Shown one piece after another: positions 1 to 4,878 of a stretch of DNA of 34,072 nt. Origin of the DNA: SFLA01 sp964485815. GTDB taxonomy: Bacteria > Bacillota > Clostridia > Oscillospirales > CAG-382. Location: assembly GCA_964485815.1 (NCBI GenBank), contig CAZAJX010000022.1, positions 1-34,072 on the forward strand, in the 5' to 3' direction. A model generated the notes under the pieces. It had not been told where the DNA came from. It saw only the letters and a list, made by a program, of their open reading frames with translations, and did not search any database. The position numbers and the translations under genes were made by a program. How positions within the stretch are numbered: the first letter of the stretch is position 1; each line of letters opens with the position of its first letter.

Positions 1-1
1 C

Positions 2-592
2 CTTACCGATAAAAAGATCACCTTCCTCAATGCGTTCCACGAAGCAGACGATGTTCTCCGCAAGGGCGTTCAGTCTATCTGCGAGCTGGTTACTCAGGAA
101 GCAGAGATCAACGTTGACTTTGCAGACGTTTGCGCAGTTATGGCAAACGCAGGCCTCGCTCACATGGGCGTAGGTACCGCAAAGGGCAAGGACAAAGCAG
201 AACAGGCTGCAAAGCTTGCTATGTCTTCTCCTCTGCTCGAGACCAACATCAGCGGCGCAAAGGGTATCGTTATCAATGTTACCGCTTCTCCCGATATCGG
301 TCTGGAAGAAGTAGACTATGCGGTTGCTATGATCACCAACGAAGCAAATCCCGATGCTACCATCATCTTCGGTGCTGCGTTTGATGAAACTCTTGAGGAC
401 GAAATGCGTATCACTCTTATCGCTACCGGTTTTGATTCCGTTAAGAAGACCGAAGCAGTACGCCGTCCCGTAGTAAGCACAGAAGCAAAGCCCGAAGTTA
501 GCGCTGTTCCCGAGAAGGAAGCAGAAGCAGGCAGCGAAGAGGATATTGATAACATCATTCAGATGATCAATAAGTCCCGCTCCGAATTCTAA
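2..592 (+). CDS. ftsZ: Cell division protein FtsZ, C-terminal part (5' truncated by window edge)
   Basis: FtsZ is the tubulin-like GTPase that forms the cytokinetic ring. The reading frame is open from base 2 to the TAA at 590-592, so the GTP-binding half lies outside the window. Visible are the end of the nucleotide domain (LTDKKITFLNAFHEADDVL, then RKGVQSICELVT) and the C-terminal domain: NVDFADVCAVMANAGLAHMGVG, the GAKGIVINVTASPDIGLEEV segment, and DATIIFGAAFDETLEDEMRITLIATGF, all typical of FtsZ. A short acidic linker of about 35 residues follows and the protein ends EEDIDNIIQMINKSRSEF. The usual C-terminal peptide with an I-P-x-F-L core is not visible. Downstream lie two terminator-like hairpins, so ftsZ is probably the last gene of its transcript. 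Identity is certain; the start cannot be seen. Confidence 0.96.
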   Translation, partial: LTDKKITFLNAFHEADDVLRKGVQSICELVTQEAEINVDFADVCAVMANAGLAHMGVGTAKGKDKAEQAAKLAMSSPLLETNISGAKGIVINVTASPDIGLEEVDYAVAMITNEANPDATIIFGAAFDETLEDEMRITLIATGFDSVKKTEAVRRPVVSTEAKPEVSAVPEKEAEAGSEEDIDNIIQMINKSRSEF

Positions 593-640
593 TAGAGAGC
601 TGTCTTATTAAGTCAGACCCAAAAACGCAAAAACACAAAT

Positions 641-683
641 AAAAAAAGGCGAGAAAGGTAACTGCTTTTCTCGCCGTTTGTTT
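641..683 (+). terminator. Rho-independent terminator after ftsZ
   Basis: Perfect 9-bp stem GGCGAGAAA (648-656) / TTTCTCGCC (667-675), preceded by an A-run (641-647) and followed by a T-rich GTTTGTTT tail. It lies about 55 nt after the ftsZ stop. The A-run and T-tail make it work in either direction. Confidence 0.85.
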
Positions 684-698
684 ATGTATGTTGATGGT

Positions 699-726
699 AA
701 AAATCCATTTAATGGATTTTTTGGTT
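699..726 (+). terminator. Second terminator-like hairpin downstream of ftsZ
   Basis: Perfect 10-bp stem 699-708 / 712-721 (AAAAATCCAT / ATGGATTTTT) with a 3-nt loop and a T-rich continuation. It is AT-rich and weaker than the preceding hairpin; it may be a back-up terminator. Confidence 0.5.
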
Positions 727-749
727 TTGATTTTTTGCGTTTTTGTATA

Positions 750-801
750 AATTTTTAGTCGGGGGGCAGTAGGTTGCTACAGCACCCCGCTCCTAAAAAT
801 T
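750..801. other. 52-nt extended stem-loop element between ftsZ and the sigma-fusion gene
   Basis: The segment folds as nested stems: an outer 9-bp stem AATTTTTAG (750-758) / CTAAAAATT (793-801), then CGGGG (760-764) / CCCCG (785-789), then GC (766-767) / GC (782-783), and an apical GTAG (769-772) / CTAC (777-780) closed by a GTTG loop. Single-nucleotide mismatches separate the stems. There is no T-tail of the terminator type. It may be a structured RNA leader, a protein-binding palindrome or the remains of a small palindromic repeat. No other copy was seen in the window. Confidence 0.5.
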
Positions 802-924
802 CATTCTGCTCTTAATAATACAGCTCTTTTTATTTTTTGTTTATTTTCCACCCAACCTTTTTTATATATCGTTTGTCTGTATTACGAAAGCGCTTTTAAA
901 AGTAAAACCGAAAGGATGATATGA
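802..924 (+). promoter_or_regulatory. Probable promoter region of the sigma-fusion gene
   Basis: This stretch holds no gene. Two promoter readings are possible. One is an ECF-type promoter, with AACC (854-857) followed after 17 nt by GTCTG (875-879). The other is a poor sigma-A promoter, TTGTTT (837-842), 17 nt, TTTTAT (860-865). Between these and the start codon is a self-complementary CTTTTAAAAG (893-902). A Shine-Dalgarno-like GAAAGGA (910-916) lies 8 nt before the ATG at 925. Which promoter is used cannot be decided from sequence alone. Confidence 0.35.
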
Positions 925-3900
925 ATGCTGTATACCCAGCTAAAGGATGAAGATCTTGTAATGCTTACTCTTGCAGGGGAGCAAAACGCATACGAAGCCT
1001 TGGTTGCACGGTACGAAAGCCGTGTTATTTCCGCGGCGGAATCCGTAACTCACAGCCGTTATATGGCGGAGGATGCGGCGCAGGATGCCTTTGTTACCGC
1101 TTGGATGAAGCTGAATATGCTCCGCGAGCCGTCAAAGTACGGCGCGTGGGTGTGCCGTATTGCCGGGAACTGCGCAAAGAATACCATATCCCGCTTCAAA
1201 AGCTATATCAGTCTGGATATGCTTGAAGAAACCCTGCCCGACGATATGAGATACGGGGATCCCGAAATGGCATTTATCTCTTCCGAAGAGAAAAGAATTT
1301 TGCAGGATAGTGTAAGCGAACTGTCGAACAAAGTAAGAGAGATAATAACGCTCCATTACTACGGAGGTCTGTCCGTGGCGGATATTGCGTCCCGCTTGGG
1401 CATTTCCGAAGGCACCGTAAAGTGGCAGTTGCACGATGGCAGAAAGCGCATAAGAAAGGAATTGAGTGCTATGAACGAACAGATAGACGATACCTTGGGA
1501 CAGCGTGTAATGAAGAAGGTAAAGGAATTAAAGCTGTGGAAGCTTAAAAACAGCAAGAAGGGCTTTGAAACCGTATATAAAGACGTGCTTGCAGAAGTAG
1601 AAACCCTGCCCGAATCCGCAGATAAATCCCACGCTCTTGCAGACGTGCTTATGATGGGCTGGTGGTGGCTTCCAGGCGAAAAGAACGATGCGTTGTTTGA
1701 ACGTATATCAAAACTTGCAGAAGAAGGCAAAAACGAAGACGTTATGGCGTTCGTTGTCGCCCGGCAGGACAGAAAGTGCTACGGCGAAAACGTTCGACGG
1801 GAATTCGTCAAGGACGTGCAGATACCCCGTCTTGAAAAAGGCGGCTTTAAAAAGGCGTTGGCGCAGGAACTTCATTGGCTCGGGTCGTCCTATTGCCAAA
1901 ACGGTGAAGAGGAAAAGGGAAGCGAGTGCTTTAAAAAGGCGCTGGATGTGCTCACTCCCTCCGTTCTGTATTACGCATATACTCTTGCTACCCAAAAGAA
2001 TCGCCAAAGCGTAACGGAAAAATATAAAGACGTAAACTCCAGAAGATACAGCGCAACGGCATCGGCTGACGAACTGCGTACGGTAAACGGGGAACTGCGG
2101 TATTGGGGCGGAAACTGGCACAAAGACGGTTATCTGTATTCCGCATCCGGATTTGCGGATATGATCTTCCGCAACGCTTCCTATTGCGATGGATATTTTA
2201 TCGCCAAAGGACTGAAAAATGGCGAATTTATCACCGCTTCCGACGGAACGACTCTCACCTTCGGCGGGGACGGTATTTCCGTTACCACCCCCTGCGGAGT
2301 GTTTGAAAACTGCTCACTTTGGATAACCAATCACGAAAATACTACCTACAGCACGTATTACAAGACCGATGTAGGTATCGTTAAGCAGGTGAAAAAGGAT
2401 ACACTCGTTACCGAAACGAGAACCCTTAAAAACTACCGCATATTCGGCGGGAAAGGCGTGCTGCCCTTTGCCGCGGGAAATATGTGGGAATACGATGCGG
2501 GCTATGACAGCGGAATTATGAGCCATAGCTGTGTATATACCGTATGCCACGCAGATAAAGATAATATAATAATCGCCGGCAACAACGAAACACACCGCCA
2601 TAAATACGATGAAAACTCCTGGCTGGATATGATACAGCAGATAAGAAGCGAATATTGGGTTGAAAGCGGCGACGGCAGGGAATTGATACAAGACGTTTCC
2701 CGCGCTATAGAACGGGCAGAGATTTTGGCAAAAACTCCTATGGAAAAAGCCCATACCAAGGCGGCGTGCTCGGTTATAAGAAGAATTCTGGATACGGACC
2801 CCACCTTTAATCCCGACCACACCGCTGTGGGACATTGGAATTTCTTTGAACGTAACGTTATTCACGTATCCGATAAAAAAGCGGTTATGACAGACGATTT
2901 CCGCTGGTCCTTTGAATGGAAGCGGGACCCTTCGGAAGCGCTTCTGTGCAACGATATTTACGGCATACTCCAGGATGCGGTTGGGTGTCTGTGGTCGGAC
3001 GAGTTTAAAGCAGGCACATCCTTTGAGCATACCCATTTACTCTGGAGCGAAGTTCCCATAAAAACCCTCGTAAACTGCGAAGCGGTGGATGAAATTACCG
3101 TAAAAGCGGGCACGTTCAAGGATTGTCTTAAAATAACCCTTGATATTTCAGAGTACCCTTCAGGTCTTGAATACCGAGGCGGCAAAAAGGAATATTACTT
3201 TGCAAAGGGAATCGGTATTATAAAAACGGTAAACTATTTTTATAAAGGCGCAGTTACTGCCACTTATGAATTGGAGTCATTTGTCGGCGAGGGCGAAGGC
3301 TATATGCCCTTTGTGGAAGGTGCGGTGCGTTCTTACGTGGGTGTTAACCTTACCGACGGGGACGTGTGCGGTGAAAACTGCTATTTCGTAAAGGACGAGG
3401 ACGGCAATACCATTTTGTTTGAGGACCGTATTGGTGTTCGCAAAAAGCTTGAGCCTATCAGCGATTACAGCTCCATTCACGGCGAAAATATCGAAGATGT
3501 GCTTTGGGAAGCGGGCAAGCACGATGAAAGCAGATTAAAGCACGATATAAATAATTTCCACCTGCTTTGCCACTTCCTTGGCAGGTCGGACAGATATTGG
3601 AACGCTGTTGAAAAAGCTGTGGCGTGGAACAAATACCGTCTTAAGATAATGGAAGGTCTTAACGGCGACGGCACGGTGCCCTCGGCTTGGCTGGGCTTGT
3701 ATGCCGCCACCCAGCTCAGAACGGGTTGCGCTCTTTGCGGACTGGGCAAGGCAGAGGAGGGGAAGCCGTACCTGCAAGCATCCCTGGATAGCTTTATAAA
3801 ATGGGAAGCTATCCCCAAAGACACTCCTATGGACGTGGGCGATCCTCTTATCTACGGCGGAATAAAGCTTGTAAAATGCACGGAGCTTTTGCTCCTTCCC

Positions 3901-4077
3901 AACGGCGAATACGACCGTGTGAGCAGAGATTACCCCTATCTGTTCCGCGATCGAATTGGCTTACTGGTTCACGCCGTAACCGCGCCCCACGGCTGGGAAT
4001 GGTTCGACGGTGTGCGGAACGAACAGTGGTTTAAGGATTTTACCGAAAAAGTAAAGAAAGCTTCCAACAAGCAATAA
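925..4077 (+). CDS. ECF-type sigma factor fused to a very large unrecognised C-terminal region
   Basis: The first ~185 residues are an ECF sigma factor. Sigma region 2 covers about 9-90 (YEALVARYESRV, then AEDAAQDAFVTAWMKL and the KYGAWVCRIAGNCAKN stretch). Sigma region 4 covers about 125-182, with the helix-turn-helix LSVADIASRLGISEGTVKWQL. Ordinary ECF factors are around 160-200 residues; this protein has 1050. Residues ~190-365 look helical and TPR-like (KKALAQELHWLG, EEEKGSECFKKALDVL). Residues ~375-545 and ~660-830 are beta-rich and contain a repeated motif: TPCGVFENCSLWI with YYKTDVGIVKQV (455-490), and KAGTFKDCLKITL with YYFAKGIGIIKTV (727-769), each followed by a [LM]PF-x3-G segment (513 and 794). 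A helical tail follows (855-960). No membrane segment or signal peptide is visible, so it is probably cytoplasmic. There is no adjacent anti-sigma gene. A promoter-recognition role is secure from the family; the function of the extension is unknown. Confidence 0.88.
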   Translation: MLYTQLKDEDLVMLTLAGEQNAYEALVARYESRVISAAESVTHSRYMAEDAAQDAFVTAWMKLNMLREPSKYGAWVCRIAGNCAKNTISRFKSYISLDMLEETLPDDMRYGDPEMAFISSEEKRILQDSVSELSNKVREIITLHYYGGLSVADIASRLGISEGTVKWQLHDGRKRIRKELSAMNEQIDDTLGQRVMKKVKELKLWKLKNSKKGFETVYKDVLAEVETLPESADKSHALADVLMMGWWWLPGEKNDALFERISKLAEEGKNEDVMAFVVARQDRKCYGENVRREFVKDVQIPRLEKGGFKKALAQELHWLGSSYCQNGEEEKGSECFKKALDVLTPSVLYYAYTLATQKNRQSVTEKYKDVNSRRYSATASADELRTVNGELRYWGGNWHKDGYLYSASGFADMIFRNASYCDGYFIAKGLKNGEFITASDGTTLTFGGDGISVTTPCGVFENCSLWITNHENTTYSTYYKTDVGIVKQVKKDTLVTETRTLKNYRIFGGKGVLPFAAGNMWEYDAGYDSGIMSHSCVYTVCHADKDNIIIAGNNETHRHKYDENSWLDMIQQIRSEYWVESGDGRELIQDVSRAIERAEILAKTPMEKAHTKAACSVIRRILDTDPTFNPDHTAVGHWNFFERNVIHVSDKKAVMTDDFRWSFEWKRDPSEALLCNDIYGILQDAVGCLWSDEFKAGTSFEHTHLLWSEVPIKTLVNCEAVDEITVKAGTFKDCLKITLDISEYPSGLEYRGGKKEYYFAKGIGIIKTVNYFYKGAVTATYELESFVGEGEGYMPFVEGAVRSYVGVNLTDGDVCGENCYFVKDEDGNTILFEDRIGVRKKLEPISDYSSIHGENIEDVLWEAGKHDESRLKHDINNFHLLCHFLGRSDRYWNAVEKAVAWNKYRLKIMEGLNGDGTVPSAWLGLYAATQLRTGCALCGLGKAEEGKPYLQASLDSFIKWEAIPKDTPMDVGDPLIYGGIKLVKCTELLLLPNGEYDRVSRDYPYLFRDRIGLLVHAVTAPHGWEWFDGVRNEQWFKDFTEKVKKASNKQ

Positions 4078-4086
4078 TAATTACCC

Positions 4087-4108
4087 CAAGAAGCCTTTAG
4101 GCTTCTTG
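4087..4108 (+). terminator. Hairpin just after the sigma-fusion gene
   Basis: Perfect 9-bp stem CAAGAAGCC (4087-4095) / GGCTTCTTG (4100-4108) with a TTTA loop, starting 10 nt after the stop codon. It lacks a T-run, so it may protect the 3' end or act together with the next hairpin. Confidence 0.45.
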
Positions 4109-4119
4109 AGGACCCCGAC

Positions 4120-4156
4120 AAAAACAAAAACCTCGGTTAACCCGAGGTTTTCTTGT
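4120..4156. terminator. Bidirectional terminator between convergent genes
   Basis: 10-bp stem AAAACCTCGG (4127-4136) / CCGAGGTTTT (4142-4151). On the plus strand it is followed by TCTTGTCTTT; on the minus strand the stem is followed by a T-rich run (complement of 4117-4130). It separates the plus-strand sigma-fusion gene from the minus-strand gene ending at 4159. Confidence 0.85.
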
Positions 4157-4158
4157 CT

Positions 4159-4449
4159 TTATTTCTTATTTTTCAACTCTCTTTCAAGCCAGATGGTGCC
4201 GATCTCGAATGCATCGAAAAAGCTCTTTTTCTCGCACTGCTTAACGACCTTCTGGGCGAAGGAAACGTTTTCGTCTGTATCCTGAATCTGAACGAGAACG
4301 CGGGTGGCAACCTCAAGGTCGCCGTCCTTTTTGGTTTCAAGTATATTCATAAACAGAATATATTTATCATCGGGGTAGCCGTAAAACAGAAATCTGCCCT
4401 GTCTTACCAACGGCTTACCCTTATACATAAGAGTATTAACGTCTGCCAT
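4159..4449 (-). CDS. Small protein of unknown function downstream of ireB
   Basis: A 96-residue protein that I do not recognise as a named family. It starts MADVNTLMYKGKPLVRQGRF and continues with a beta-rich stretch (RFLFYGYPDDKYILFMNIL), a charged middle (ETKKDGDLEVATRVLVQIQD) and a lysine-rich end. It has no signal peptide or membrane segment, so it is probably cytoplasmic. The ATG lies 2 nt after the ireB stop, with GAGAGG of the ireB 3' end acting as ribosome binding site, so the two genes are co-transcribed and probably translationally coupled. The gene ends against a bidirectional terminator, making a two-gene operon. Its tight link to ireB suggests a job near the PASTA-kinase signalling pathway, but that is inference from position only. 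That it is a real gene is supported by operon fit and coherent composition. Confidence 0.8.
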   Translation of the reverse strand: MADVNTLMYKGKPLVRQGRFLFYGYPDDKYILFMNILETKKDGDLEVATRVLVQIQDTDENVSFAQKVVKQCEKKSFFDAFEIGTIWLERELKNKK

Positions 4450-4451
4450 TT

Positions 4452-4724
4452 TTAGTTACCTCTCTTGGGTGAGGCTTTAAGATAGCTTTGAACAAGTATC
4501 TTTAAAAGCTCATCTCTGTCTATCTTGGTAATAATCGTTCTTGCGTTGTTGTGGTTGGTGATATAGGTGGGGTCGCCGGAAAGGATGTAACCTACTATCT
4601 GGTTAATGGGATTATATCCCTTTTCGGTAAGAGAATTGTATACCGATTGCAACGCCATGCGTATTTCTAATTCCTTTTGCTCCTGTATGGAAAAAGGTAC
4701 TGTCTTTGTTGAATTTTCTCTCAT
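4452..4724 (-). CDS. ireB: IreB family regulatory phosphoprotein (UPF0297)
   Basis: 90 residues matching the IreB/UPF0297 family along its length, including the signature SLTEKGYNPINQIVGYILSG followed by DPTYITNHNNARTIITKIDRDE. In Enterococcus faecalis IreB is a substrate of the PASTA kinase IreK, phosphorylated on N-terminal threonines, and negatively controls cephalosporin resistance. Here the N terminus MRENSTKTVPFS offers Thr6 and Thr8 as equivalents; Thr8 in T-V-P-F aligns with the T-V-R-F threonine of the enterococcal protein as I recall it. GGAGG lies 8 nt before the ATG. A sigma-A promoter (4762-4790) sits just upstream. The matching kinase and phosphatase genes are in the same window (prkC at 23886, prpC at 23129). 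Confidence 0.93.
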   Translation of the reverse strand: MRENSTKTVPFSIQEQKELEIRMALQSVYNSLTEKGYNPINQIVGYILSGDPTYITNHNNARTIITKIDRDELLKILVQSYLKASPKRGN

Positions 4725-4761
4725 CTGTATACCCTCCGTTGTTTTAATATCTGTTAATTCA

Positions 4762-4790
4762 ATTATACATTACCCAAAACCATATTTCAA
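4762..4790 (-). promoter_or_regulatory. Sigma-A promoter of ireB
   Basis: Read on the minus strand: -35 TTGAAA (complement of 4785-4790), a 17-nt spacer, and -10 TATAAT (complement of 4762-4767). It lies about 40 nt upstream of the ireB start. The -35 and the spacer fall inside the 18-bp inverted repeat at 4771-4811. Confidence 0.8.
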
Positions 4791-4811
4791 GGGGAAATAT
4801 GGTTTTGGGTA
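4771..4811. repeat. 18-bp perfect inverted repeat overlapping the ireB promoter
   Basis: Arms 4771-4788 (TACCCAAAACCATATTTC) and 4794-4811 are perfectly complementary around a 5-nt centre. The plus-strand copy is followed by GAATTTTTTT, as in a terminator, but no plus-strand gene ends here. On the minus strand, where pheT transcripts arrive, no T-run follows; the -10 box of ireB does. It could be an operator, a transcription-blocking hairpin for pheT read-through, or both. Confidence 0.75.
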
Positions 4812-4823
4812 GAATTTTTTTGT

Positions 4824-4878
4824 GGGGTGATCTTTTTCGGGGTCCCCAAAAATCCGAAAGGATTTTAGGGGTGATCTT
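4824..4878 (-). terminator. Hairpin downstream of pheT, flanked by an 11-nt direct repeat
   Basis: CCCC and AAAATCC (within 4844-4855) pair with GGATTTT and GGGG (4860-4871) around a GAAA/TTTC loop, with one mismatch. On the minus strand the hairpin is not followed by a T-run, so it is a weak terminator candidate. The 11-mer GGGGTGATCTT occurs at 4824-4834 and again at 4868-4878, the second copy touching the pheT stop codon. Confidence 0.4.

Noticed and set aside
621..744. 13-bp inverted repeat AAAAACGCAAAAA (621-633) / TTTTTGCGTTTTT (732-744) around the ftsZ terminators
   Set aside because: It is low complexity, mostly A/T runs around GCG, so chance is likely; no clear role beyond the terminators it encloses.
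2314..3036. 240-codon minus-strand open frame inside the sigma-fusion gene
   Set aside because: No ribosome site or known motif; the plus-strand frame is continuous and carries repeated motifs.
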